A stretch of 64,000 nucleotides of DNA, taken from NCBI GenBank assembly GCA_041521345.1, contig JBGOHB010000016.1; one strand, written 5' to 3'. The notes under the pieces are model-generated. The model was not told the DNA's origin, searched no databases, and saw nothing but the letters and a program-made list of their open reading frames with translations. Origin of the DNA: Virgibacillus_N oceani_A. GTDB lineage: Bacteria; Bacillota; Bacilli; Bacillales; Amphibacillaceae. This document shows, piece by piece, positions 26,350 through 35,363 of this stretch. The position numbers and the translations under genes were made by a program. The stretch's first letter is position 1, and each line of letters starts with the position of its first letter.

Positions 26350-26485
26350 CTTTTTAACAGCGCTTTTCAGGGTATATCAGTGATAATTGAAAATTTAACA
26401 GCGCTTTTCAGGGTATATCAGCGATAATTGAAAACTTATCATCGATTTTCAGGATTTATCCTCGCTTTTGAGAATATATCAGCGT
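26350..26485. repeat. Degenerate 41-bp tandem repeat (20-21 bp half-units)
   Basis: TTAACAGCGCTTTTCAGGG recurs at 26354 and 26395, and a diverged copy begins at 26436, a 41-bp period. Each unit holds two half-units of the form TWTATCAGCGNTTTTCAGGA, about six in total. Non-coding, in the gap between the small acidic gene and cydA. Confidence 0.85.
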
Positions 26486-26667
26486 TCACCAGCAATCACA
26501 TCCCTTCTGAACATATCATTTGTCCGAAGCTGTGTTCTGACTCGAACAAACGGCAAAGCAACAGCTGAATTTACCAATCTGTGGTATATTCAGCTGTTTT
26601 TGATTTATAAAAGCCGATGTTCATCAAATTGTTAAAGGAATGCCACTCAATTGTCATTGGTATCCTC

Positions 26668-26695
26668 AGTATAAGTGATTTAAATCATTTATACT
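26668..26695. promoter_or_regulatory. 28-bp near-perfect palindrome upstream of cydA
   Basis: AGTATAAGTGATTTAAATCA with its continuation TTTATACT is symmetric except for one pair. The centre AGTGA-N6-TCATT has the spacing of a CRP/FNR-family site. It lies about 90 bp before the cydA start, so it may be the oxygen- or redox-responsive operator of cydABDC. The binding protein is an inference. Confidence 0.55.
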
Positions 26696-26783
26696 GTATG
26701 TATAGTGGAAACTTTGTCTACCCAGGTATGTTTTTATGCCTTTTAAACTGGTTTTAATAACCACCAAGAGAGGAGTTTGACTA

Positions 26784-28133
26784 TTGCTGGAGATGGATCC
26801 GGTTATCATGAGCAGGTTATTGACTGCATTTACACTTGGGTTTCATATCATTTTTGCCACATTGGGTGTTGGTGTGCCCTTAATGATATGTATTGCTCAG
26901 TTTATTGGTATTAGAAGGAATGACCCGCATTATCTCTTGCTGGCAAGAAGATGGGCGCGCGGGTTTGTGATAACAGTTGCTATTGGTGTCGTCACAGGTA
27001 CTGCAATAGGGCTGCAACTATCTTTATTATGGCCAAATTTCATGCAAATTGCCGGGCATGTAATCAGTCTTCCGTTGTTTATGGAAGTTTTTGCGTTTTT
27101 CTTTGAGGCAATATTTTTAGGTATATATTTATATACGTGGGATCGGTTTAAAAATCCTTATGTTCACTGGTCGCTCTCGATACCTATCGTCATTGGCGGA
27201 GGAATGTCCGCTGTTTTCATCACTATGGTGAATAGCTTTATGAACACACCAGAAGGGTTTTTCCTGACTGGTGACGGTGTAGCGGCAATAAATCCGCTTG
27301 CGGCCATGTTTAATCCGGCTACACCAACGAAGGTTTTTCATGTGCTGACCTCAGCCTATTTAACGGTAGCGGCGATACTTGCTGCGATTGCGGCTTTTCA
27401 TTTGCTGCGGAAAAAAACCTCCAAGTATCATAAAAAAGCGTTAAAGCTAACGGTTACCGTTATGTTTATATTTTCACTGCTGACTGCGCTTGCCGGTGAT
27501 GTATCTGCAAAGTTTCTGGCAGAACATCAGCCGGAAAAGCTGGCGGCTGCAGAATGGCATTTTGAAACAGAAGAAAATGCGGATTTAATACTATTCGGCT
27601 GGCTGAATGAAGATAATGACCCGGTTGGAGTTATTCGACTGCCAGGATTATTAAGCTTTCTGGCACATGGAGATGTTAACAGCGAAGTGATAGGGCTGGA
27701 GGAGTTTCCGGAAGAAGAAACCCCGCCGCTTATCGTGCACTATATGTTTGATTTAATGGTAATGATCGGGATGTTCCTGGTAGCTTTATCATTACTATAC
27801 CTGATCTTCAAAAAAGTAAAGCGGGTCAATGCGCACAGTAAATGGATGCTGTGGCTGCTTGTTCTGAGCGGGCCGCTTGCTGTGCTGGCGCTTGAGTTTG
27901 GTTGGCTTTATGCGGAATTGGGGAGGCAGCCGTGGATATTACGCGGCATTATGACAGTGGAAGAAGGTGCTACATCCTCGGCTTATGTAGGGGAAATGTT
28001 TTTCCTGTTCCTTGGTTTATACGCAGTGCTTGGTACAATTTGTATTGTCGTGCTGCGCAAGTTATTCCGGAATAACCCTGCGGAGGAAGAGCTGGAGAAA
28101 AAATACCCAACGGTAGAAACGGAGGCTAATTAA
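26784..28133 (+). CDS. cydA: Cytochrome bd-type quinol oxidase subunit I (YthA-like)
   Basis: A 449-residue membrane protein, the haem-bearing subunit of a bd-type terminal oxidase. The N-terminus DPVIMSRLLTAFTLGFHIIF carries a haem-ligand His, LFMEVFAFFFEAIFLGIYLY has the conserved Glu pair, and GRQPWILRG is the C-terminal signature. The short Q-loop and the HIIFATLGVGVP start resemble the YthA / cyanide-insensitive subgroup rather than classic CydA. The start is TTG 26784 with GAGGAG ten bases before; ATG 26793 is too far. First gene of cydABDC. Confidence 0.93.
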   Translation: MLEMDPVIMSRLLTAFTLGFHIIFATLGVGVPLMICIAQFIGIRRNDPHYLLLARRWARGFVITVAIGVVTGTAIGLQLSLLWPNFMQIAGHVISLPLFMEVFAFFFEAIFLGIYLYTWDRFKNPYVHWSLSIPIVIGGGMSAVFITMVNSFMNTPEGFFLTGDGVAAINPLAAMFNPATPTKVFHVLTSAYLTVAAILAAIAAFHLLRKKTSKYHKKALKLTVTVMFIFSLLTALAGDVSAKFLAEHQPEKLAAAEWHFETEENADLILFGWLNEDNDPVGVIRLPGLLSFLAHGDVNSEVIGLEEFPEEETPPLIVHYMFDLMVMIGMFLVALSLLYLIFKKVKRVNAHSKWMLWLLVLSGPLAVLALEFGWLYAELGRQPWILRGIMTVEEGATSSAYVGEMFFLFLGLYAVLGTICIVVLRKLFRNNPAEEELEKKYPTVETEAN

Positions 28134-29146
28134 TGGGCTATGAAATAATTGGAATCACCGTGTTATGGTTTTTTCTCTATGGTTATTTAATAGTAGCTTC
28201 TGTTGACTTTGGTGCCGGATTTTTTGCCTACTATGCGAAAGTCACGAAGAAGGATCATATCATTAATCAGTTGATTTCCAGGTATTTATCGCCGGTTTGG
28301 GAAGTGACAAACGTATTTTTCGTTTTCTTTTTTGTTGGTATCGTTGGCTTTTTCCCTGACTCTGCCTATTATTATGGAACGGCTTTGCTTGTACCGGGAA
28401 GTATCGCAATTATTTTGCTTGCGATCCGTGGTTCCTTTTATGCTTTTGAAAATTATGGCTCGAAACAAAGCAATGTGTATATGTTTTTGTACGGTGCTAC
28501 CGGGCTGTTAATTCCGGCTTCCTTGTCCACAGCGCTCACTATGTCAGAGGGCGGATTCATTTTGGAGGAAAACGGGCAAGTTTCGCTTCAATATATGGAA
28601 CTCTTAACAAGCCCGTATTCTTGGAGTGTTGTGTTCTTGGCAATCGTTTCTGTGTTGTTTATCAGTGCCGCCTTTTTAACATTTTATGCGGCGCGAGCAA
28701 AAGACACAGCGGCATTAAAATTAGTCCGGAAGTACGCTTTATTTTGGGGGACACCAACCATAGTTATGGCGTTAACGACGTTTATTGCTTTGGGCCAGCA
28801 TAATGAAAGACATTATGAAAATATGATTGATTTATGGTGGGTGTTTGGTTTATCGGTTGGATTTTTTATGATTGCCATGTGGCTTTTATATGAAGGAAAA
28901 CGTTATGGGCTGGCATTCATCAGTGTAATGCTGCAATTCTTCTTTGCGTTTTTCGGATATGGAATAAGTCATTTGCCATATATATTGGATCCTTATATCA
29001 ATATTTATGAGCATGCGACCCATGAGTCGATGGGAATTGCGCTCATCATTGCGTTTATCGCCGGGTTATTTCTGCTTATTCCTTCGCTGGTCCTGTTAAT
29101 AAAACTTTTTTTATTCGATGCAGATTATGTGAAAGGGAAAAAATAA
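28133..29146 (+). CDS. cydB: Cytochrome bd-type quinol oxidase subunit II
   Basis: A 337-residue CydB/YthB protein with about eight membrane segments, the structural partner of subunit I. The N-terminus GYEIIGITVLWFFLYGYLIV and VDFGAGFF are typical. Its ATG shares the last A of the cydA stop (TAATG), so translation is coupled. A C-terminal membrane segment ends in a short basic tail. Confidence 0.93.
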   Translation: MGYEIIGITVLWFFLYGYLIVASVDFGAGFFAYYAKVTKKDHIINQLISRYLSPVWEVTNVFFVFFFVGIVGFFPDSAYYYGTALLVPGSIAIILLAIRGSFYAFENYGSKQSNVYMFLYGATGLLIPASLSTALTMSEGGFILEENGQVSLQYMELLTSPYSWSVVFLAIVSVLFISAAFLTFYAARAKDTAALKLVRKYALFWGTPTIVMALTTFIALGQHNERHYENMIDLWWVFGLSVGFFMIAMWLLYEGKRYGLAFISVMLQFFFAFFGYGISHLPYILDPYINIYEHATHESMGIALIIAFIAGLFLLIPSLVLLIKLFLFDADYVKGKK

Positions 29147-29164
29147 TATGAAGGGAGTACGGTC

Positions 29165-30895
29165 ATGAGCTATATAAAAAAAGCTATGAAAAAACAGAAA
29201 AAAGGCTTCATATCCATGTTCTTGTTAACGGGTATCACAGCTGCGGCCATTACTGTTCAAGCGTACTTCCTTGTATCTGTGATTGATGGTGTCTTTTTAC
29301 AAGAGGAATCGTTTAAGACGCTTCTTCCGTTATTGGGAGGGCTCCTTTTCGTTCTTCTCGTAAGGGCGCTTAGTAAATATGGAATTGGCTTAACAGGTGT
29401 GGCAATGGGTGTACATGCAAAACGATATTTTCGAAAAAAGCTTTTGCAAAAGCTTACCGACAATCCGATCCAAGCTTCCCTTGATTCTCAATCAGGTAAA
29501 AAGACCAGTTTGTTGATGGATGCAGTAGATGAAGTGGATAGTTATTTCAGTGGTTATATTCCCCAGATCATTCAGTCATCGATCATCCCGCTTGTTTTGC
29601 TTGTCGTCATTTTCACCCAACACGCAAACACCGGTTTTATCATCCTGATTACAGCTCCGTTTATCCCTCTATTCATGGTTATTATAGGCATGCAGACAAA
29701 GAAAAAGTCAGAGGAGCAACTGGAAAAGCTTTCTCAATTCTCGGGCCAATTTTTAGATGTCGTACAGGGGCTTGTCACGCTGAAATTATTTGGACAGGCA
29801 AAAAAGAAAAAAGAGGCAATCAAAGAGAGCAGTCTTCAATTTCGTGATGCGACAATGGAAATATTGAAAGTTGCTTTTGCTAATTCCTTTATGCTCGAGT
29901 TGATATCCATGCTGAGTATTGGAATTGTTGCGCTCGAGATAGCACTTCAGCTCATTGTTTTTGATGGTATATCATTCTTCACTGCATTTTTTCTCTTAAT
30001 AATAGCTCCTGAATTTTACAGTTCATTCAAAGAGCTTGGCACTGCCTTTCACAATGGACGGAGCAGTATGGGCGCGATGAATAAAATAGGTGAGGAATTA
30101 GACAAGGAGGATCAGCCTGTACGATGGGGGCAGGAACAATTAAACACAGAATTGCCCCCTGAAATAAAATTGGATAACCTGGCGTTTCAATATGGGGAAA
30201 ATCAATTTGAATTGAAAAATATCAACGCAACTTTTGACACCTTTTCGAAAGTAGCGATTGTTGGAAAAAGCGGATCAGGTAAAACAACTTTGCTTCATTT
30301 ACTTGCTGGGCTGCTACCTTTGTCTTCAGGCAAGATAGCAGTGAATGGAAAAGATTTATCAAATTATCAAGAGCAGGGATGGTTTAACCAATTAAGTTAT
30401 ATTTCGCAAAACCCGTACTTGTTTTCAGGGACAATAGCAGAAAACATTGCTATCGGCGGGAATGTGGAAGTTTCCCGCACAGAGGTAGAAGAGGCAGCTG
30501 AAAAAGCCGGACTCGCTGATATGATAGCATCCCTCACGGACGGCTATGATACGCTTATTGGTGAGGCCGGACGAGGGCTTTCCGGTGGAGAAAAACAACG
30601 GGTGGCATTGGCAAGAGCTTTTATAAAAATGCCATCTATTATTTTATTTGATGAGCCGACGACAGGCTTGGATCTTGGGACGGAGCGAATATTGCAAGCT
30701 TCCATCGCAAAATTATCAAGGAATGCCACAGTAATAACCGTGGCCCACCGGCTGCATACGATAAAAGATGCCGATCAAATTCTTTTTCTGGATCATGGGG
30801 AGCTGCAGGCCGCAGGAACCCATGATGAACTTTATCAAGCGGTACCAGCTTATCGGGATATGGTTTCCATCCAAAAAGGAGGGGAAGCGGAATGA
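29165..30895 (+). CDS. cydD: Thiol reductant ABC exporter subunit CydD
   Basis: A 576-residue half-transporter: six membrane segments in residues 1-300, then an ABC domain with Walker A GKSGSGKTT, signature LSGGEKQRVALARAF and Walker B IILFDEPTTGLD. With CydC it exports cysteine or glutathione and is needed to assemble cytochrome bd. It is 18 bp after cydB, and its stop overlaps the cydC start. Confidence 0.92.
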   Translation: MSYIKKAMKKQKKGFISMFLLTGITAAAITVQAYFLVSVIDGVFLQEESFKTLLPLLGGLLFVLLVRALSKYGIGLTGVAMGVHAKRYFRKKLLQKLTDNPIQASLDSQSGKKTSLLMDAVDEVDSYFSGYIPQIIQSSIIPLVLLVVIFTQHANTGFIILITAPFIPLFMVIIGMQTKKKSEEQLEKLSQFSGQFLDVVQGLVTLKLFGQAKKKKEAIKESSLQFRDATMEILKVAFANSFMLELISMLSIGIVALEIALQLIVFDGISFFTAFFLLIIAPEFYSSFKELGTAFHNGRSSMGAMNKIGEELDKEDQPVRWGQEQLNTELPPEIKLDNLAFQYGENQFELKNINATFDTFSKVAIVGKSGSGKTTLLHLLAGLLPLSSGKIAVNGKDLSNYQEQGWFNQLSYISQNPYLFSGTIAENIAIGGNVEVSRTEVEEAAEKAGLADMIASLTDGYDTLIGEAGRGLSGGEKQRVALARAFIKMPSIILFDEPTTGLDLGTERILQASIAKLSRNATVITVAHRLHTIKDADQILFLDHGELQAAGTHDELYQAVPAYRDMVSIQKGGEAE

Positions 30896-32604
30896 AAGAA
30901 ATAATGGTTGTTACCCGACTTATGTTTATGGAAAAAAGGGATATTTTCATTTCAATCGTTCTCGGTATCATAGCAGGTCTTGCTGCAGTAGGGCTTTTTT
31001 CTGCAAGTGGTTATTTAATTTCTCGCGCTGCTTTAGAAACACCGCTATACGCATTAATCCTGCTAACCTCCACGGTAAAACTACTCGGATTCACTAGGGC
31101 GTTATCCCGTTATGCGGAAAGATATTTTTCTCACCGAGCTACATTCACTATCTTGAGTAATGTGAGAGTTGCTTTTTTTGAAAGACTTGAGCAAGTAGTG
31201 CCGGGAATTTTTCAAAAGTATCAAAGTGGTGACTTGCTTTCGAGAATCGTGGGAGATGTAGAAAGTCTGCAGGATTATTTTCTGCGTGTGTTCTATCCTC
31301 CTATTGTGCTGGCTATCGTATTTTTAAGCACTATTTTATTTACCATGTTCTTTTCTATTTATACGGCTTTGGTGTTATTGATTGGCCTTATTTTAACAGG
31401 TTTTGTCCTTCCTGCATTGTTTACGATGAAACAAAGAAAGCTGGATAGTCAGGTAAGAGCGGGTAGAGGAGATCTATCAACGGATGTGACGGAGTTTTTG
31501 TATGGCTTTCGTGATTTAAAAATATATCAAAGACTGGATGAGAAAAGAAAACAGCTTACGGGAACCTCTGAATTCTATTTGAATGAACAGAAAAAAGAAG
31601 GAAAAAATTTGCAGTTCAATGAAGCGATCATTACGATGGTTGGCTTTTTCATCACATGGGTTGTTGTTGTGATGGGAACCTATTTTGTAGCAGCCGGTCA
31701 GCTGGAAGGGGTATTTCTTGCTATGCTGGTGATGCTTACCATTACCATATTTGAAGATGCTTCCGTCATGGCGGGGGTCCCTGTTTATTTGAATGAAACA
31801 AAGCAGGCGACGAGCCGGCTGCTTTCTGTAAGTCAGGTGGAAGAAGTGGAACAAGCTGAATCCATGCATATATTAGATGATAAAAAAGAAATAGCTATCG
31901 AAATGAAGAATGTCAGCTTTACATTTCCGGATGAAGAGAGAAAAGTACTTGATGATGTATCGTTATCACTTCCCGCAGGTTCCAAAACAGCTATTGTAGG
32001 TCCAAGCGGCTCGGGAAAGTCTACCGTACTTCAACTTTTATTGAACATGTATGAAGCTGAACAAGGGGATATTCGAATCAATGGCAAACTTATGGCATCC
32101 ATTGATCAGGAAAGTATTTGGCAAGCTGCGAATGTGGTGCTGCAGGAAAACCATTTTTTCTATGGAACCGTGAGGGAAAATTTGCAGTTGGCTGGAGAAG
32201 ATGTAACAGAGGAAGAGATGGAAAAAGTACTGGCCGCTGTTCATCTTGAGAAGTTTTCGCTGGATGATCCTGTTTATGAAAAAGGGAATAATTTTTCTGG
32301 CGGCGAAAAACAGCGACTTGCCGTTGCGAGAGCTATGCTGAAAGGGAAGTCACTTTGGTTTTTGGATGAGCCCGTATCATCAGTTGATGCTGTTACGGCA
32401 AAAGGCATTTATGGTCAGCTATTTAAGCAAAATAAGGCAGATACAATGGTGTTGATCAGTCATCAGCTAACAGGTTTAGAAGAAATGGATCAAATTATTG
32501 TGATGGAACAAGGGCGTATCAGAGAAAGTGGCAGCTATTCGGAATTAATCGCGCAAAAAGGATACTTTTATGAAATGCGAAAAATAGAAGAAGATTTATT
32601 GTGA
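30892..32604 (+). CDS. cydC: Thiol reductant ABC exporter subunit CydC
   Basis: A 570-residue half-transporter with the CydC-type segment FTRALSRYAERYFSHRATF after the second membrane helix, Walker A GPSGSGKST, signature FSGGEKQRLAVARAM and Walker B WFLDEPVSSVD. ATG 30892 lies in the overlap with cydD (ATGA). It is the last gene of the oxidase operon; a terminator follows at once. Confidence 0.93.
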   Translation: MKEIMVVTRLMFMEKRDIFISIVLGIIAGLAAVGLFSASGYLISRAALETPLYALILLTSTVKLLGFTRALSRYAERYFSHRATFTILSNVRVAFFERLEQVVPGIFQKYQSGDLLSRIVGDVESLQDYFLRVFYPPIVLAIVFLSTILFTMFFSIYTALVLLIGLILTGFVLPALFTMKQRKLDSQVRAGRGDLSTDVTEFLYGFRDLKIYQRLDEKRKQLTGTSEFYLNEQKKEGKNLQFNEAIITMVGFFITWVVVVMGTYFVAAGQLEGVFLAMLVMLTITIFEDASVMAGVPVYLNETKQATSRLLSVSQVEEVEQAESMHILDDKKEIAIEMKNVSFTFPDEERKVLDDVSLSLPAGSKTAIVGPSGSGKSTVLQLLLNMYEAEQGDIRINGKLMASIDQESIWQAANVVLQENHFFYGTVRENLQLAGEDVTEEEMEKVLAAVHLEKFSLDDPVYEKGNNFSGGEKQRLAVARAMLKGKSLWFLDEPVSSVDAVTAKGIYGQLFKQNKADTMVLISHQLTGLEEMDQIIVMEQGRIRESGSYSELIAQKGYFYEMRKIEEDLL

Positions 32605-32612
32605 ATCATGTT

Positions 32613-32637
32613 GGTCAGGCTAATGCCTGGCCTTTTT
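32613..32637 (+). terminator. Rho-independent terminator of cydABDC
   Basis: GGTCAGGC pairs with GCCTGGCC over a four-base loop, then five T. Confidence 0.92.
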
Positions 32638-32746
32638 AAATCATAAATTAAATATGTGGAATAATATCATTAAAAATATTAATATATTTAATTTAACTAT
32701 TGATTTATTTTATTTAATCATCTACACTGAAAATTAAGAAAGGACG

Positions 32747-33130
32747 ATGATGATGACTTATACCGTATTAAATACTTGTCCGGTTTGCAGCCATTCCTTA
32801 CACGTTACGAAATTACATTGTTCTCACTGTCATACTACGATAGAAAATGATTTCGAACTATCCAAGTTTTCTTCCTTATCCCGGGAACAGATGGAATTTA
32901 TTGAGACGTTTATTGTTTCCAGGGGAAATATTAAGGAAGTGGAAAAAGAACTCGGAATTTCCTATCCGACGGTGCGCGGGAAACTGAATGAGATCATTGA
33001 AATATTAAGGCAGGAAAAGAAAAGTAAACCAGAGCTAACGTCAACTCCCGCGAAGGCTCAGGTGATCAGTATGCTGGAGAAAGGGGAGATCACTTCACAG
33101 GAAGCGATTAAATTAATAAAGGATCATTAG
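32747..33130 (+). CDS. DUF2089 zinc-ribbon/HTH protein
   Basis: A 127-residue protein. A zinc ribbon CPVCSHSLHVTKLHCSHC (two CxxC knuckles, residues 11-28) is followed by a helix-turn-helix of sigma-like type, NIKEVEKELGISYPTVRGKL, and a C-terminal SHOCT-like helix pair (SMLEKGEITSQEAIKLIK). DUF2089 proteins are thought to be transcription regulators. Three ATG codons in a row open the frame; the second or third has the better spacing to AAAGGA. It is 15 bp before the next gene and probably controls its own operon. Confidence 0.88.
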   Translation: MMMTYTVLNTCPVCSHSLHVTKLHCSHCHTTIENDFELSKFSSLSREQMEFIETFIVSRGNIKEVEKELGISYPTVRGKLNEIIEILRQEKKSKPELTSTPAKAQVISMLEKGEITSQEAIKLIKDH

Positions 33131-33145
33131 AAAGGGGAAAGTGGC

Positions 33146-33529
33146 ATGCGTGAAGAAATTAAAAGGGTGCTAAAAATGGTAGAAGAAGGAAGGCTGAATG
33201 GCGATGAGGCAGCGGAGTTAATAGAGGCATTGAAAGAAGAGCCTGTTGTTAAAACGAAGTCACCATCCAAGTCGTATTTGGATAAAATGCTGAAAGTCAG
33301 AGTTTATTCAGACGATAAGGATCAGGTGAATGTCAACGTTCCGGTCCGGTTTGTCAGAACGATGCTCAAGCTGGGGCAAGGCATAGCCGGAAATGTACCT
33401 GCAGCCAAGGAATATGTTGCAGATATTGACATGGATGTCATTATAGAAGCCATTGATAATGAAATGGAAGGAAAAATTGTGGATATCCAGTCATCCACCG
33501 GAGAGATCGTTGCTGTATATATTGAATAA
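33146..33529 (+). CDS. SHOCT-like domain protein (YvlB-type)
   Basis: A 127-residue protein. The N-terminal 30 residues (EEIKRVLKMVEEGRLNGDEA) repeat the short helical motif that ends the preceding DUF2089 protein. The rest includes LKVRVYSDDKDQVNVNVPVR, a beta-rich segment seen in YvlB-like proteins. No membrane segment. Together with the DUF2089 gene it forms a common two-gene unit of Firmicutes, tied loosely to envelope-stress loci; the function is unknown. Confidence 0.75.
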   Translation: MREEIKRVLKMVEEGRLNGDEAAELIEALKEEPVVKTKSPSKSYLDKMLKVRVYSDDKDQVNVNVPVRFVRTMLKLGQGIAGNVPAAKEYVADIDMDVIIEAIDNEMEGKIVDIQSSTGEIVAVYIE

Positions 33530-33552
33530 AAAAGGCACCACTGCTGGGTGCC
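33528..33552 (-). terminator. Terminator of the leftward rib operon
   Basis: On the minus strand GGCACC/GGTGCC (33534-33539 with 33547-33552) followed by a T run. It lies 130 bp past the HAD gene and abuts the end of the rightward SHOCT-like gene. Confidence 0.75.
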
Positions 33553-33553
33553 T

Positions 33554-33625
33554 GGGACTGCGCTAAAATGCTCGTCCCACCGTAAAGAAAGGGGACTGCG
33601 CTAAAATGCTCGTCTCATCGTAAAA
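33554..33625. repeat. Two tandem hairpin repeats, 38-bp step
   Basis: GGGACTGCGCTAAAATGCTC followed by GTCCCACCGTAAA occurs at 33554 and again, slightly changed, at 33592. Each can fold as GGGAC/GTCCC around a 15-base loop. A diverged relative lies at 47673-47712. Non-coding. Confidence 0.8.
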
Positions 33626-33684
33626 ATTTGTCGTTCCCCGAAAATTGCCGAATGCTTGGCGGCTACCGATGACAAGTTCGGGTT

Positions 33685-34248
33685 TTAGAAATTGAGAAAT
33701 GTATGCAAATCTGTCCACTCGATAATGCGGTCAGCCTCCAAATCCCTGTTATAGGATTGATCCTTGACAAAAATATGCACTTGTTCATCTGCAAGAGTCT
33801 CAAGCACTGCGGGTTTATCATCCACGTAGTAATCAAGGTCCAAATCCTTGATAATATGAATTTTTTCTTCATCCTTCATCCCGTAATAAAATTGGTCATC
33901 TTGGATAGGAAAGCCTCGTTCCTTCATCCACGCTTTTGTCCGCTCGCCGTGTTCGTGTGGTCTAGCAGTAATATAATAAATTTCATGTCCTGCCTTGTGC
34001 AGCTTTTGCAATGTTTCTACTGCTCCGGGAAAAGGGGGACAATTGGTGTAGTAGATTTCTTCCAAAGAACTTTCCCACATGTCTTTTCCCTCTGCATCGG
34101 TTAACCCGAACGGTTCATGTATTTCCACGCTGTCCAAACCCTTGAAAATATCCAATGGAACCTGCTTGTTTAGCTTCTTCTTATATATATGGAAAGCATG
34201 TTCCCTTAAGTTAATTAATGTATCATCAATATCAAAGCCAAATTTCAT
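33685..34248 (-). CDS. HAD-family nucleotidase (NT5C type)
   Basis: A 187-residue HAD phosphatase with catalytic DIDDT at residues 6-10, the motif II Thr in YYITARPHEHG and the acidic motif IV in YYVDDKPAVL. It resembles the NT5C/YqfW nucleotidases. It is 14 bp after ribD on the same strand, so it may remove the phosphate from the RibD product (an otherwise orphan step in many bacteria). That link is inference from gene order. Confidence 0.88.
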   Translation of the reverse strand: MKFGFDIDDTLINLREHAFHIYKKKLNKQVPLDIFKGLDSVEIHEPFGLTDAEGKDMWESSLEEIYYTNCPPFPGAVETLQKLHKAGHEIYYITARPHEHGERTKAWMKERGFPIQDDQFYYGMKDEEKIHIIKDLDLDYYVDDKPAVLETLADEQVHIFVKDQSYNRDLEADRIIEWTDLHTFLNF

Positions 34249-34262
34249 CTTATATCCCTCGA

Positions 34263-35363
34263 TTAATTACTTTTGTTGTACATTGGATACCCAATGAATT
34301 TAAAATCCTTGCCGATTTTCTCAAAAGTAGTATCCATTAATTCAATCGCATCTTTCATTAATTCAATGCCAGATCCTTCTAAAAAGGTAGGAGCATCTTT
34401 TCCGCCGATAAGCTTTGGAGCAAAGTAAAGTACCACTTTATCAATTAAGTGGTTTTCCAGAAATGATGCATTTACATTGCCACCACCTTCAATGAACACG
34501 GAAGAAATGCCTTCCTCACCAAGGACCTGAACAACCTCATTTGGATCAACAGATTTCCCACTATCTGTTTCAATTACCCTTAATCCCAGGTCTTCCAGTT
34601 TTTTTCGTTTATCTGGATTATGATTTTGACTGGTGAAAATCCAGGTTTCTGCTTGTTTGTTAGTAACGAGCTGAAAATCGAGCGGAATTTTTAAGGAGGA
34701 GTCCAGTACTACCCTGAGTGGGTTCCTTCCATTTGGTATTCGAGCGGTCAAAGCAGGGTCGTCTTTCAAAACGGTGTTAATACCAACGAGAATGGCCATG
34801 TTCTCATGACGCAGTTTATGGACATCTAGCCTTGCTTCCTCCGAAGTAATCCATTTACTGTTAAAGGTATGGCTGGCGACTTTGCCATCTAGTGTTATTC
34901 CTGATTTTAACGTAACAAATGGCTTTTTCTCTACAATGTATTTGTTAAACACTTCATTCATTTTCCGTGACGCTTCTTCCATAACGCCTGTGACCACTTC
35001 AATACCGGCATCCTGTAAAATTTTCACACCACTGCCTGAGACTTGCGGATTTGGATCCAGCGTGGCTATTACTGCTTTTTTAATGCCTGCCTCAACAATT
35101 GCTTCAGCACATGGACCTGTCCGTCCGTGATGAGAACAGGGTTCCAGTGTGACGTAAATTGTACTGCCGCGGGCAAGCTCCCCAGCCATTCGAAGTGCAT
35201 GAATTTCTGCATGTGACTCTCCGGCTTTTAAATGTGCTCCCACACCAACAATGCGCTTCTCATTCACAATCACCGATCCTACGAGTGGGTTGGGGTCTGT
35301 CTGGCCTTTCATAGCCATTGCATTCTTTAGAGCTAACTCCATATAAAATTCATGACTAGTCAT
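34263..35363 (-). CDS. ribD: Bifunctional pyrimidine deaminase/reductase RibD
   Basis: A 366-residue protein with two domains. The deaminase domain (about 1-145) has zinc motifs HAEIHALRMA and PCSHHGRTGPC; the NADPH reductase domain (about 146-366) starts FVTLKSGITLDGKVAS and contains VFIEGGGNVNASFL. It performs two steps from the GTP cyclohydrolase II product toward ribityl-aminouracil. Start ATG 35363 overlaps the end of ribA by 8 bp, so they are coupled. Riboflavin synthase and lumazine synthase are not adjacent. Confidence 0.94.
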   Translation of the reverse strand: MTSHEFYMELALKNAMAMKGQTDPNPLVGSVIVNEKRIVGVGAHLKAGESHAEIHALRMAGELARGSTIYVTLEPCSHHGRTGPCAEAIVEAGIKKAVIATLDPNPQVSGSGVKILQDAGIEVVTGVMEEASRKMNEVFNKYIVEKKPFVTLKSGITLDGKVASHTFNSKWITSEEARLDVHKLRHENMAILVGINTVLKDDPALTARIPNGRNPLRVVLDSSLKIPLDFQLVTNKQAETWIFTSQNHNPDKRKKLEDLGLRVIETDSGKSVDPNEVVQVLGEEGISSVFIEGGGNVNASFLENHLIDKVVLYFAPKLIGGKDAPTFLEGSGIELMKDAIELMDTTFEKIGKDFKFIGYPMYNKSN

